Shown here: positions 1 through 8,339 of the stretch, piece after piece
Position numbering within the stretch: the first letter of the stretch is position 1
Layout of the letters: every line of letters begins with the position of its first letter
DNA from: Jatrophihabitans sp.
GTDB lineage: Bacteria > Actinomycetota > Actinomycetes > Mycobacteriales > Jatrophihabitantaceae
Direction: 5' to 3'
Assembly: GCA_036389035.1 (NCBI GenBank)
Contig: DASVQQ010000007.1
Span: 62,001 to 126,000 of the forward strand
DNA length: 64,000 bases
Position numbers and translations under genes: made by a program
The notes under the pieces: generated by a model
What the model was told of the DNA's origin: nothing
Database searches by the model: none
The model's input: the letters and a program-made list of their open reading frames with translations, nothing else

Positions 1-1118
1 AGCAACTGGCCGGCCGGGTCGAGCAGGCCCAGGCGGTGGCCCGGGTGGCGGTGAACCTGCGATCGGTGCAGCGGCGCGAGGTCGGGCGCGGGGACTGCCT
101 GCTCACCCCCGGTGCCTGGTGGTCCAGCGACTGCCTGGATGTGGCGCTGGAGCCGTTGCTGGCGGAGCCGCAAAGCCGGCAGGTGCTGCACATCGGCTCG
201 GCGTCGATCCCGGTCCGCTTGCGGTTGTTCGGCGCCGCAAGCGCCGAGGGCATGACCACCGCCCGGCTGAGCCTGGCCCGGCCCATCCCGGTGCAGGCCG
301 GTGACCGGGCGGTGCTGCGTGACCCGGGGCAGCAGAGCATCACGGCCGGGGTGCGGGTGCTCGACGCGGACCCTCCCGCGCTGACCAAGCGCGGCGCGGC
401 CCGGGCCCGGGCAGCCGAGCTGGCCGACGGCACGGCTGCCGGGCTGGCGGGCCAGGTCAGGCGGCGAGGCGCGGTCAGTCGAGCCACCTTGGTCGCGCTC
501 GGGGTGCCGGTGACCGGCACCGACGGCGTGCTGACCCGCGGGGACTGGCTGATCGATTCCGACACCTGGCGGCGCTGGCAGGACGCCCTGCTGGCCGCGG
601 TCGACCGGCACGCCGCGGCCGAGCCGCTGCAGCCCTGGATCAGCGAGGAGGCTGCCCGGCAGGCAGTAGGGCTGCCCGAGCCCAGCCTGCTGGCCGAACT
701 CGCCGCCGGCCTGGAACTGCACGCCGCTGGCGGGCGGATCGGCCGGCCAGGGGCAACCCCCGCTCCCGCCGCAGCGGCCGAGCGCTCGCTGCGGCTGGTC
801 GACGAGCGGCTGGCCAAGAATCCCTTCGACGCCCCCGAACGCAGCGAGCTGTCCGAGCTCGGGCTCGGGGTGAAGGACCTGGCCGCCGCCGCCCGCGCCG
901 GCCGGGTGCTGCGGCTGGCTCCGGACCTGGTGGTGGCCCCGGACGCCGTACAGCGCGCGGTGGCGCTGGTGCGGGCGTTGCCGCAGCCGTTCACCGCCAG
1001 CCAGGCCCGGCAGGCACTGGGCACCACCCGGCGGGTCGCCCTGCCGTTGTTGGAGCACCTGGACGCCGCCGGCCTGACCGTCCGGGTCGACGGCGCCCGC
1101 CGTGCCGTGCGCGCCTGA
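1..1118 (+). CDS. selB: Selenocysteine-specific elongation factor SelB, C-terminal part (5' truncated)
   Basis: This frame is already open at base 3, so the N-terminal GTPase domain lies outside the window; the GTG at 36 is internal. SelB is the GTPase that brings Sec-tRNA to UGA codons marked by a SECIS element. What is visible is the end of barrel domain II (RVAVNL, VGRGD), domain III (VLRDPGQQSITAG) and then a long Ala/Leu/Arg-rich tail made of winged-helix modules (EPLQPWISEEAARQ, LPQPFTASQARQALG) that in known SelB proteins bind the SECIS hairpin. The gene implies that the organism makes selenoproteins. selA, selD and selC are not in the window. Family assignment is fairly secure from domain order; only the missing N-terminus prevents a check of the G motifs. 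Confidence 0.85.
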   Translation, partial: QLAGRVEQAQAVARVAVNLRSVQRREVGRGDCLLTPGAWWSSDCLDVALEPLLAEPQSRQVLHIGSASIPVRLRLFGAASAEGMTTARLSLARPIPVQAGDRAVLRDPGQQSITAGVRVLDADPPALTKRGAARARAAELADGTAAGLAGQVRRRGAVSRATLVALGVPVTGTDGVLTRGDWLIDSDTWRRWQDALLAAVDRHAAAEPLQPWISEEAARQAVGLPEPSLLAELAAGLELHAAGGRIGRPGATPAPAAAAERSLRLVDERLAKNPFDAPERSELSELGLGVKDLAAAARAGRVLRLAPDLVVAPDAVQRAVALVRALPQPFTASQARQALGTTRRVALPLLEHLDAAGLTVRVDGARRAVRA

Positions 1119-1208
1119 TCCAGGCAGGATGGAAGTCGGCGGGAAGAAGTCCCGGAACACGCCCTGCCAGCAGAGCCGGTGTCGGGCATCGCAGACAAGG
1201 AACTGATC

Positions 1209-1874
1209 ATGAGCGTCCGGCGTGGAGTCCTGTTCGATCTCGACGGCACCCTGGTCGACACCAGCTACCTGCACACCGTGAGCTGGTGGCAGGCCTTCCG
1301 GCAGGCCGGGATGGATGTCTCGATGGCTCGGATCCACCGGGCGATCGGCATGGGCGGGGACTACCTGGTGCACGAGGTGACCGACGGCGCCGCCGATGAC
1401 CAGGCACAGCAGCTCACGCTCAGCCACGACGCCCTGTACTCGGCCCACTGGCCGGCCCTGCGGCTGCTGCCCGGCGCGCGTGAGCTGGTGCGGCACTGCC
1501 ATCAGGCGGGCCTGGTCACCGTGCTGGCCAGTTCGGCCAACAGCGCCGAGGTCGACGTCCTGACCAGGGTTCTGGACCTCGGCGACGCGGTCGACGCGAT
1601 CACCGGCTCAGCCGACGCCGACAGCAGCAAACCCGATCCGGACATCATCCTGGTGGCTCTGGACAAGGGCGGACTCCGGCCGGAGAACGCCGTCTTCGTC
1701 GGCGACGCGGTCTGGGACGTGCAGGCCTGCGCCAAGGTTGGGCTGCGATGTGTCGGGCTGGAATGCGGCGGCACCAGCGCCGCCGAGCTCACCGAAGCCG
1801 GCGCGGTGCGGACCTTCCGCGATCCGGCCGACCTGCTGGCCCATTTCGCCGGCAGCCCGCTCGATTTAAACTGA
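1209..1874 (+). CDS. HAD-superfamily phosphatase (phosphoglycolate phosphatase/phosphoglucomutase-like)
   Basis: A cytosolic Mg-dependent phosphatase of the HAD superfamily, about 221 residues. Motif I is FDLDGTLVD at the N-terminus (nucleophile Asp and acid/base Asp), motif II is the Ser in LASSAN, motif III is the Lys in SSKPDPD and motif IV is VGDAVWD. A helical cap sits between motifs I and II (about residues 20-85), so it is a C1-cap enzyme of the phosphoglycolate phosphatase or beta-phosphoglucomutase type; the substrate cannot be told. The ATG at 1209 is preferred because AAGGA lies 6 bases before it; an in-frame GTG at 1179 lacks a good ribosome site. It stands alone between selB and the biosynthetic cluster. 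Confidence 0.85.
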   Translation: MSVRRGVLFDLDGTLVDTSYLHTVSWWQAFRQAGMDVSMARIHRAIGMGGDYLVHEVTDGAADDQAQQLTLSHDALYSAHWPALRLLPGARELVRHCHQAGLVTVLASSANSAEVDVLTRVLDLGDAVDAITGSADADSSKPDPDIILVALDKGGLRPENAVFVGDAVWDVQACAKVGLRCVGLECGGTSAAELTEAGAVRTFRDPADLLAHFAGSPLDLN

Positions 1875-1925
1875 CCCGAGCGCAGTGACTGCGACCTGAG
1901 GTAGACACAAGGTTATAGACGGACA

Positions 1926-1954
1926 TTGACCGGCGGTGATTTGTTCATAATCAT
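1926..1954 (+). promoter_or_regulatory. Possible promoter upstream of the biosynthetic cluster
   Basis: A TTGACC hexamer (1926-1931) is followed 14-16 bases later by CATAATCAT, an AT-rich stretch that is conspicuous in this GC-rich DNA. It would produce a leader of about 200 bases before the TTG start at 2155. The rest of the 280-base gap (1875-2154) has no gene. The -10 match is imperfect, so this is only a candidate. Confidence 0.25.
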
Positions 1955-2154
1955 GACCTACACGGCAGGTGATCTTTCGTGCGGCACGGATGTTTTGGGG
2001 GAAGGTCAGGGCGAGTTCTTCCACCGGGCAGGTCAAGCCGATCCCTAGGCACCGCACGTCCCTTGCGCCCGATCACCGCAGGTCGGGTGGGCGGACCGCC
2101 ATCAACAGGACGTTCGCCGATCAGGAATGACCGACCCGCGAAGGAGCACGTACG

Positions 2155-3507
2155 TTGACCGTCAACGAGGATCTCGTCACCAGCACCGTTGGCCCCCGGG
2201 ATCCAGACGATGCCACGCTCGCGATCGACGGCGGCACGCCGGTCCGGACCGCGCCGTGGCCGACCTATGACAAGGGCGCGGTCTTCGTCCAGCCCGAGGA
2301 CGAGGAGGCCGTGATCCGCGCGGTTCGTAGTCACCTGTTCTTCCGCTACGACTACCGGCCCTACGCCGAAACCGAATGCGGGCAGTTCGAGCGCGAGCTC
2401 TGTGACTACTTCGGCGTTCAGCACAGCCTCGCAGTCACCAGCGGAACCGCCGCGCTGGCGCTGGCCATCATGGCCGCCGGAATCAAGCCCGGCTCGCTGA
2501 TCGCGTGTCCGGGCTTCACGTTCGTGGCCACTCCGAGCGCCATCCTGATGGCCGGCTGCCGGCCGCTGCTGGTCGAGGTCACCCAGGATCTGCACATGGA
2601 CCTGGACGACCTGCGCCGCCGGTGGACTCCGGAGATCAAGGCCATCATGGTCGTGCACATGCGCGGTTTCGCCTCCGACGCCCAGGCGCTGACCGCCTTC
2701 GCCGCCGAGATGGGGGTGCCGCTGTTCGAGGACGCGGTGCCCGCCCTCGGCGCCGAGTTGCACGGCCGCAAGCTGGGCACCTTCGGCCTGGCCGGCGGCT
2801 TCAGCACCCAGTCGGACAAGTCGCTGAACTCCGGCGAGGGTGGCTTCCTGCTCACCAATGACAGCGCGCTGTACGCCCGTGCGGTGGTGCTCGCCGGCGC
2901 CTACGAGGGCCGGGTCGTGCGGCACTTCGACGACAGCCCGCCGCCGCTGGACACCGACCTGGACCTGCCGCTGCTCAGCCTGCGGATGGATGAGATCCGC
3001 GCCGCCCTGCTGCGCTCGGAGCTGGTGCGCCTGCCGCAGCGGCTGGCCTGCTTCCACCGCAACTACTCCTACGTCGCCACCGCGCTGGCCGACGTCGAGG
3101 GCATCGAACTCCGCCAGCCGATCGCGCCCGGCGCCTACCTCGGCGAGGCGTTCATCTTCCGGGTGCCCGGCGGCGGCGCCGGAAGCGCTGCGGCCGACAG
3201 CACGGCCCAGTGGTTCGCCGACGCGCTCTGCGCCGAGGGGGTCGACGCGCGCAACCTCGGCTCGTCCCGCGACACCAACGTCCGGGCGTTCTGGAACTGG
3301 CGGTTCCTGTTCGGCGGCGCCGAGGTTCCCGAGATCCAGGCCCAGCTGCCGGTCACCACCGGTTACCTGCAGGAGGCGGTCGACGTGGCGCTGTCCTCCA
3401 CGCTCAGCTCCGAGGACTGCGATCACCTGATCACCGCGGTCAAGAAGGTGGCGCGAGCCCTGCGTCAGCACGGCTCGGCTGGCCGAGCGGAGCACGCTTC
3501 GCGATGA
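2155..3507 (+). CDS. DegT/DnrJ/EryC1/StrS family PLP-dependent aminotransferase
   Basis: First gene of the encapsulin-containing cluster, 450 residues. The family transfers amino groups to keto-sugars or keto-cyclitols, or acts as AHBA-synthase-like aminodehydratases. Visible features are the cofactor-binding SGTAALALA, the FEDAVPALGA strand and the Schiff-base Lys in QSDKSLNSGEGG, which resembles the SSKNLTAGEGG motif of AHBA- and cyclitol-type members more than sugar aminotransferases. The start is TTG at 2155, chosen because AAGGAG lies 8 bases upstream; about 20 extra residues precede the conserved AIDGGTPVR start of the fold. The 3' end overlaps the MFS gene by ATGA, so the genes are probably translationally coupled. 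The substrate is unknown. Confidence 0.9.
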   Translation: MTVNEDLVTSTVGPRDPDDATLAIDGGTPVRTAPWPTYDKGAVFVQPEDEEAVIRAVRSHLFFRYDYRPYAETECGQFERELCDYFGVQHSLAVTSGTAALALAIMAAGIKPGSLIACPGFTFVATPSAILMAGCRPLLVEVTQDLHMDLDDLRRRWTPEIKAIMVVHMRGFASDAQALTAFAAEMGVPLFEDAVPALGAELHGRKLGTFGLAGGFSTQSDKSLNSGEGGFLLTNDSALYARAVVLAGAYEGRVVRHFDDSPPPLDTDLDLPLLSLRMDEIRAALLRSELVRLPQRLACFHRNYSYVATALADVEGIELRQPIAPGAYLGEAFIFRVPGGGAGSAAADSTAQWFADALCAEGVDARNLGSSRDTNVRAFWNWRFLFGGAEVPEIQAQLPVTTGYLQEAVDVALSSTLSSEDCDHLITAVKKVARALRQHGSAGRAEHASR

Positions 3508-4670
3508 CCGCAGTCGCAGAGACCGGCGCGCTCTCCCGCAGGGCGCTGGTCGGCCCTTTCGGCGGCCTGTTCTTCGGCTACCTCGGCCTGACGGCCGCCA
3601 TTCCGGTGCTGCCCGGCTTCGTCCGGGACCGCTATGACGCCTCGGACTTTCTGGTCGGACTGATCATCACCGCCACGGCGCTCACCGCGCTGCTGATCCG
3701 GCCGCTGGCCGGCGGGCAGGCCGATTACCGCGGCAACCGGCTGGTGATGCAGGTCGGAGCGGTGCTCGTCGCGCTCGGCGGCGTGGCCTACTTCCTGCCG
3801 ATCGGGCTGGCCGGCCTGGTGGCCAACCGGCTGATGCTCGGCGTCGGCGAAGCCGCGCTGTTCACCGCCGGCGCGGTCTGGGTGGTCTCGCTCGCGCCGC
3901 ACGACCGGCGCGCCCAGCTGATCGGGCTCTACGGCGTGAGCATGTGGGGCGGCATCTCGGCCGGCACGTTCCTCGGCGCGGTGCTGCACAACATCAGCTA
4001 CGAGGCGGTCTGGGCGCTCTGCACCCTCGCGCCGCTGGTGGGGCTGGCGCTGATCAGCTCGGCGCCGTCGCCGGCCCGCTCGCCCGGCCCGCGCAAGAAG
4101 ACCGGGTTGATGCTGCGCCCGGCCATGACGCCGGGGCTGGCGCTGGCGCTGGCCGCCGGTGGCTACGCCGCGCTGGCCGCCTTCGTGGTGCTGCACATGC
4201 AGGATCGCGGCACCGACTCCGGAGTGGTGGTGCTCAGCTGCTTCAGCCTGGTCTACGCCGGCACCCGGCTGTTCATCGGGCGGTTGCCCGACAAGTACGG
4301 CCCGCGCCGGGTGGCCACCGTGTGCGGGGTCTGCGAGGCGGTGGGCCTGCTGATCATCGCCGTCGCCCCGAACCTGGCGATCGCCATCGTGGGCAGCGTG
4401 GTGATGGGCGTCGGGTTCTCGCTGCTGCACCCGTCGCTGGCGTTGATGGTGATGAACCGCACCGACAAGAGCCAGCAGGGCGCGGCACTGGGGGCCTATA
4501 CCTCGTTCTGGGATCTGGGCCTGGCAGTCTGGGGTCCCCTGGGCGGTGTGATCGCCGGCGCCCTGGGGTACGAGGCTGTCTTCGTGGTCGGCGCCTGCTG
4601 CGCCGTGGTGGCCGCGCTGATGGCCCTGCTGATCGCCGATCCGAGCGATCAGCCGGTGACGGCGGCATAG
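3504..4670 (+). CDS. MFS transporter, probable exporter of the cluster product
   Basis: A 388-residue major facilitator with about 12 hydrophobic segments. The A-motif-like loop (GGQADYRGNRL, about residue 70) and its pseudo-repeat in the second half (GRLPDKYGPRRV, about residue 260) are typical of drug/metabolite:proton antiporters such as YajR and Bcr-like proteins. The frame is open further upstream inside the aminotransferase gene, but the ATG at 3504 overlaps that gene's stop (ATGA) and begins with a normal short N-terminus before the first membrane helix. Position between biosynthetic genes suggests export of, or self-protection from, the cluster product; an importer role cannot be excluded. 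Confidence 0.85.
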   Translation: MTAVAETGALSRRALVGPFGGLFFGYLGLTAAIPVLPGFVRDRYDASDFLVGLIITATALTALLIRPLAGGQADYRGNRLVMQVGAVLVALGGVAYFLPIGLAGLVANRLMLGVGEAALFTAGAVWVVSLAPHDRRAQLIGLYGVSMWGGISAGTFLGAVLHNISYEAVWALCTLAPLVGLALISSAPSPARSPGPRKKTGLMLRPAMTPGLALALAAGGYAALAAFVVLHMQDRGTDSGVVVLSCFSLVYAGTRLFIGRLPDKYGPRRVATVCGVCEAVGLLIIAVAPNLAIAIVGSVVMGVGFSLLHPSLALMVMNRTDKSQQGAALGAYTSFWDLGLAVWGPLGGVIAGALGYEAVFVVGACCAVVAALMALLIADPSDQPVTAA

Positions 4671-5696
4671 ATGGGACAGCCAGTGGAAGAACCGGAGATC
4701 ACTGTTCTGTGCATCACCGGATGGTGCCGCAACGGCAGCACCATCATCGGCAACATCCTCAACGAGGTGCCCGGCTTCTTCCATGTCGGTGAGATTCACT
4801 TCCTCTGGAAGAACTCCGCCGGCCTCGGAGTGAACAATCTGTGCGGCTGCGGCGCCACGCTGACCGAGTGCCCGATCTGGTCGGAGATCCTGCCGGTCGG
4901 CCGCCCGGCAGGAGTCTCGCCGGCCGAGCACGCCAGGAACGTGATCCGGCGTCAGCGGGCGGTGGTGCGCACCAGGCACACCTGGCGGGTCATGCGCAAC
5001 GGCATCGACTCCGCCGACCTCAAGGAGCACGCCGAGTTGATGACAGCCGTTTACCGGACGGTGGCCGAGCGGACCGGTTCTCAGGTGTTGGTGGACACCA
5101 CCAAGATCCCGGGTGAGGCATCCCTGCTACCGCGGCTGCCCGGCATCCGGACGGTGTTCGTGCACCTGGTCCGTGACCCGATGGCGGTGTCCAACTCCTG
5201 GCGGACACCGAAGGACTACGTCTACACGATGTCGGCAGGCAAGAACACCGCCTATTGGCGCGCTTTCAACATCGCCTCCCGGGCCATCCTGCGCCGCTAT
5301 CCCAAGCAGTCGATGCTGCTGCGCTACGAGGACTTCATAGCCGACCCGGCCGGCGTCGTGGACACCCTGCTGCGGATGTGTGATGCCGACCCGGCCGGCA
5401 ACCCGGTGCGCGGGCAGGCGGTCTCGTTGCACACCAACCACACCACGACCGGCAACCCGGACCGGTTCCGCATCGGCGAGACGGTGATCCGCCCCCGTGA
5501 CGACTCCTGGCGCACCGGCCTGCCCCTGCCGGCCCGGCTCGCCACTATGGTGGTGGCCTGGCCGATGGCCTGGCGCTACGGCTACCGCGCCACCGGTGGC
5601 CTGCGCGTGCCAGCTCGGCCGACACGGCCTATGACCGCTCCAGCAGCGTCGACCGAGCCGGCTTGGAAGGATGGGACCAGTGGATCTGGGTCTTGA
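4671..5696 (+). CDS. Sulfotransferase family protein (PAPS-dependent)
   Basis: A 341-residue enzyme predicted to move sulfate from PAPS to a hydroxyl or amine. The 5'-phosphosulfate-binding loop is GWCRNGSTIIG near residue 20 and the 3'-phosphate region is VHLVRDPMAVSNS near residue 168. The Cys-rich LCGCGATLTECPIW segment is a common feature of bacterial members. The start immediately follows the MFS stop codon. After the folded domain (ends near residue 305) there is a Pro/Ala/Thr/Ser-rich, apparently disordered tail of about 35 residues, which is unusual for the family and may matter for targeting to the neighbouring shell protein. The end overlaps the start of the SDR gene by 17 bases. 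Confidence 0.85.
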   Translation: MGQPVEEPEITVLCITGWCRNGSTIIGNILNEVPGFFHVGEIHFLWKNSAGLGVNNLCGCGATLTECPIWSEILPVGRPAGVSPAEHARNVIRRQRAVVRTRHTWRVMRNGIDSADLKEHAELMTAVYRTVAERTGSQVLVDTTKIPGEASLLPRLPGIRTVFVHLVRDPMAVSNSWRTPKDYVYTMSAGKNTAYWRAFNIASRAILRRYPKQSMLLRYEDFIADPAGVVDTLLRMCDADPAGNPVRGQAVSLHTNHTTTGNPDRFRIGETVIRPRDDSWRTGLPLPARLATMVVAWPMAWRYGYRATGGLRVPARPTRPMTAPAASTEPAWKDGTSGSGS

Positions 5697-6510
5697 GGGC
5701 AGGGTCGCGCTGGTCGTCGGCGGTTCCAGCGGGATCGGCCTGGCGGTGGCCGCCGAACTGGCCCGCGAAGGCGCGCACGTGGCGATCGGGGCGCGGGATC
5801 CGGAGAAGCTGAAGGCGGCTGTCGCCGACCTGCAAGAGGGGGCTCGCGGCCGGATCACCGGCACCAGCCTGGACGTGACCGACTCCGGGGCCGCTCAGCG
5901 GTGGGTGGATGGGGTGGCCGCCGAGTTCGGGGCGCTGCACATCGTGCTGGTCAGCGGCGGCAGCCCGCCGATCGGCCCGGCCTCGGGGTTCGACGTCGCC
6001 GACTACCAGGCCGCCGTGGAGCAGGTGCTCTACCCGGCGGTCGTCGTCGCGCTGGCCGCGCTGCCGCACCTGCGGGCCGCGGGCTGGGGACGGCTGCTGT
6101 TCGTCGCGTCCGAGACCGCCGCGGTGCCGATCGGACCGCTGGCCCTGTCCGGGGTCACCCGGGCCGCGATCACGCGCTTGGCCCAGGGGCTGGCAGCTGA
6201 CCTCGGCCGCGAGGCGATCACCGTCAACGTGCTGGCGCCGGGCACCGTGCGCACCCCCCCGATCGAGCGGGCCGCGGCCAGATTGGCCGGCGAGGGCGGC
6301 GACGTCGAGGCCAGGCTTGCGGCGATCGGAGCGCACTGCGCACTCGGCCGGCTGGCACGTCCGGAGGAGGTCGGGGCAGTCGCCGCGTTCCTGGCCAGCG
6401 AGCGTGCCTCATTCGTCACCGGAACCGTCCAGCTGATCGACGGCGGGGCCGGCGTCCTCGGCCCGAACCTGCCACACCTGACCGGAACCGCCCCGGACAC
6501 CTTCACCTAA
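5680..6510 (+). CDS. Short-chain dehydrogenase/reductase with SxxxR in place of YxxxK
   Basis: A Rossmann-fold SDR of about 276 residues: GGSSGIG cofactor loop at the N-terminus, LDVTD (cofactor-adenine contact), and a C-terminal FVTGTVQLIDGG typical of FabG-like proteins. The catalytic YxxxK is absent: in the conserved helix after VASETAAVP the residues are S-GVT-R (S157 and R161), as in a divergent actinobacterial SDR group with an ALSxxxRA signature. Whether it is an oxidoreductase is therefore uncertain. GTG at 5680 is chosen over ATG 5671 because GGAAGG sits 9 bases upstream of it and almost touches the ATG. It overlaps the sulfotransferase gene. Confidence 0.85.
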   Translation: MDLGLEGRVALVVGGSSGIGLAVAAELAREGAHVAIGARDPEKLKAAVADLQEGARGRITGTSLDVTDSGAAQRWVDGVAAEFGALHIVLVSGGSPPIGPASGFDVADYQAAVEQVLYPAVVVALAALPHLRAAGWGRLLFVASETAAVPIGPLALSGVTRAAITRLAQGLAADLGREAITVNVLAPGTVRTPPIERAAARLAGEGGDVEARLAAIGAHCALGRLARPEEVGAVAAFLASERASFVTGTVQLIDGGAGVLGPNLPHLTGTAPDTFT

Positions 6511-6570
6511 GCCGGCTTCGCCCCCGGGAACCGACCACCGCGAACACGCACGCTCCAGGAGAGGAAGACC

Positions 6571-7413
6571 ATGACCCAGTCCTTCACCGAGCAGGATGTC
6601 GAGAGCTTTTTCGACCAGACCACCCAGACCTACCTCAACTTCTGGGACAGCTCGGGCGTGCTGCACACCGGCTACTTCACCGGCGAGGACGACCACGACT
6701 ACAAGGCGGCGGCTGAACGCACCTCGGACGTGGTGGCCACCGAGGCCGGCATCAACGCCTCGTCCTACGTGCTCGACGTCGGTTGCGGCTGCGGGCCGTT
6801 CCTCATCTACCTGGCCGAGCGGTTCAACTGCCGCGGCGAGGGCCTGGACCTGTCCATCGAGCGGATCAATTTCGCCCGGCAGTTGCTGACCGGTGAGCAC
6901 CAGGGGCTCAACGTCAACTTCACCCACGGCTCGGCCACCGCCATGCCCTACGAGGACAACACCTTCACCCACGTGGTCAGCCAGGACTCGCTGTGCCTGA
7001 TCCCGGACAAGCAGAAGACCCATTCCGAGGTGTTCCGGGTGCTGCGGCCCGGCGGCGTCTTCGCGTTCTCCGACTTCCTGCAGCCCAAGCCCGACATCAG
7101 CGAGCGTGGCCGCAAGCACGTCTATGACCGGGTCCGCTGGAACAACGGCTTCTCCTACCTGGGCTACCAGCAGGCGCTGGAGCAGGCCGGCTTCGTGGTG
7201 ACCCACGCCCGCAACCTGGAACCGCAGATCCGCCAGACCTACCGGGTGATCGGCAAGAGCGCGACCGAGCGGGCGGCCGAGACCGAGGATCCGGCAGCCC
7301 GGGACTGGATGCTGGCCTTCGCCGAGTCCTGTGGTGAGATCGAGCTGGCGATCGACCGCGGTGAGTTCGGCTGGGGCATCTTCGTCGCCCGCAAGCCGGT
7401 CAACGCCGGCTGA
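6571..7413 (+). CDS. SAM-dependent methyltransferase (glycine/sarcosine N-methyltransferase-like)
   Basis: A class I methyltransferase of 280 residues. Motif I is LDVGCGCGPF (about residue 69), motif II acidic region is GLDLS, the post-II region is GSATAMPYEDNTF with SQDSL, and motif III is VLRPGGVFAFSD. The overall layout resembles small-molecule N-, C- or O-methyltransferases such as glycine/sarcosine methyltransferases and those of natural product pathways; the target atom is unknown. The start has a strong AGGAGAGGAAG ribosome site. It is the gene immediately before the encapsulin-like gene, with a gap of only 38 bases, so it is a good candidate for an encapsulated or shell-associated enzyme. 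Confidence 0.88.
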   Translation: MTQSFTEQDVESFFDQTTQTYLNFWDSSGVLHTGYFTGEDDHDYKAAAERTSDVVATEAGINASSYVLDVGCGCGPFLIYLAERFNCRGEGLDLSIERINFARQLLTGEHQGLNVNFTHGSATAMPYEDNTFTHVVSQDSLCLIPDKQKTHSEVFRVLRPGGVFAFSDFLQPKPDISERGRKHVYDRVRWNNGFSYLGYQQALEQAGFVVTHARNLEPQIRQTYRVIGKSATERAAETEDPAARDWMLAFAESCGEIELAIDRGEFGWGIFVARKPVNAG

Positions 7414-7451
7414 CGCCGGGCCCGGACATCCCTCGCGACTGAAAGGCTGAC

Positions 7452-8333
7452 ATGTCACTGTCTGGTACGACCGAGGTCAAGCGCACGCTCGCCGAGGTGG
7501 TCGCCGAACGCAAGAAGCAGATGTCACCGGGCGCCCGGTTCGTCGAGGCCTACCAGCAGGACGGCCTGGACGCCGCGGTCGACTTCGACGTCACGATCAC
7601 CGACTCGCTGACCAGTACCCGGCGCAAGCCGCGCTACCCGACCCGCAACATGTTCAAGATCGTCAACCTGTCGGCGGAGGGCAGGCAGTTCTACTACCAC
7701 GAGAGCACCGCGCGGCCCGAGGATCCCGAGGTGCAGCACGGCAAGGAGCGCCGCGAGCTGGCCAACCACTTCCACATGTCGCCGATCCCCGAGCTGCTGA
7801 CCACCACGGCGTGGGTGCAGCTGCCCGACGGGCTCTGGGAGGACCCGACGGCCTTCGAGGCGTTCATCAACTACCGGCTGGTGATCCGGCTCGGCACGGC
7901 CGAGAACTACACCATCCTGTGCGGCGAGCACGGCCTGCTCAACATGCCCGAGATCCCCCGGCTGACCTCCAAGGCGGGTTTCACCTCGACCATCCTGGCC
8001 GCCTGTGACGAGGTCGAGCAGATGGGCTGCACGGCCGACGGCCTGGTGCTCAACCCGGTGGACTACTACCGCTACCTCCAGGACGGCCGACTGATGGACA
8101 CCCTGGAGAACAACGGGGTGTTCATCGTCCGCACCCGGCTGGTCGAGCCGGGCACCGCGCTGGTCGGCGACTTCGGCCACGGCGCGGAGCTCTTCGACGC
8201 CGGCCGGTCGACGATCCGGTTCGCCGAGCCACCGCCGGGGACGTTCAGCCGACCCGGCATCGCGGTGAAGGCCGAGATCTACGAGCGGGTGGTGGTGAAC
8301 CTGCCGTTCACCTTCTACCTGGTGACCCTGTAG
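7452..8333 (+). CDS. HK97-fold shell protein, encapsulin-like (resembles natural-product 'Family 3' encapsulins)
   Basis: A 293-residue protein with the outline of an HK97-type capsid or encapsulin protomer. There is a helical N-terminal arm (about 1-50) and an E-loop region with FYYHESTARPEDPE (about residue 77). The segment TTAWVQLPDGLWEDPTAFEAF then INYRLVIRLGTAENYTILCG (about 115-160) matches the capsid pattern of paired strands, spine helix and a GDG-type turn. An A-domain segment DGLVLNPVDYYRYL (about 196-209) follows, then TALVGDFGHGAELFDAG and the closing VKAEIYERVVVNLPFTFYLVTL-type strands. No portal, terminase, protease or tail gene is near, and it is embedded among biosynthetic enzymes, which argues for an encapsulin rather than a prophage. 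Family 1 encapsulins are somewhat shorter. The fold is inferred from motif order, not from a search. Confidence 0.75.
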   Translation: MSLSGTTEVKRTLAEVVAERKKQMSPGARFVEAYQQDGLDAAVDFDVTITDSLTSTRRKPRYPTRNMFKIVNLSAEGRQFYYHESTARPEDPEVQHGKERRELANHFHMSPIPELLTTTAWVQLPDGLWEDPTAFEAFINYRLVIRLGTAENYTILCGEHGLLNMPEIPRLTSKAGFTSTILAACDEVEQMGCTADGLVLNPVDYYRYLQDGRLMDTLENNGVFIVRTRLVEPGTALVGDFGHGAELFDAGRSTIRFAEPPPGTFSRPGIAVKAEIYERVVVNLPFTFYLVTL

Positions 8334-8339
8334 GCGACG

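Noticed and set aside
1119..1208. tRNA-Sec gene (selC) next to selB
   Set aside because: The gap after selB is too short and shows no cloverleaf or CCA-type end.
1951..3495. Long minus-strand open frame opposite the aminotransferase gene
   Set aside because: Shadow of high GC at third positions of the real plus-strand gene; it has no family motifs and no ribosome site.
3465..5030. Long minus-strand open frame over the MFS and sulfotransferase genes
   Set aside because: Its His/Gln/Arg-rich composition is an antisense artefact, while the plus strand carries clear MFS and sulfotransferase motifs.
7452..8333. Remnant of a prophage (lone capsid gene)
   Set aside because: No portal, terminase, protease, tail, integrase or lysis genes nearby, codon use matches the neighbours, and it is tightly packed inside a metabolic gene series; an encapsulin-like role fits better.
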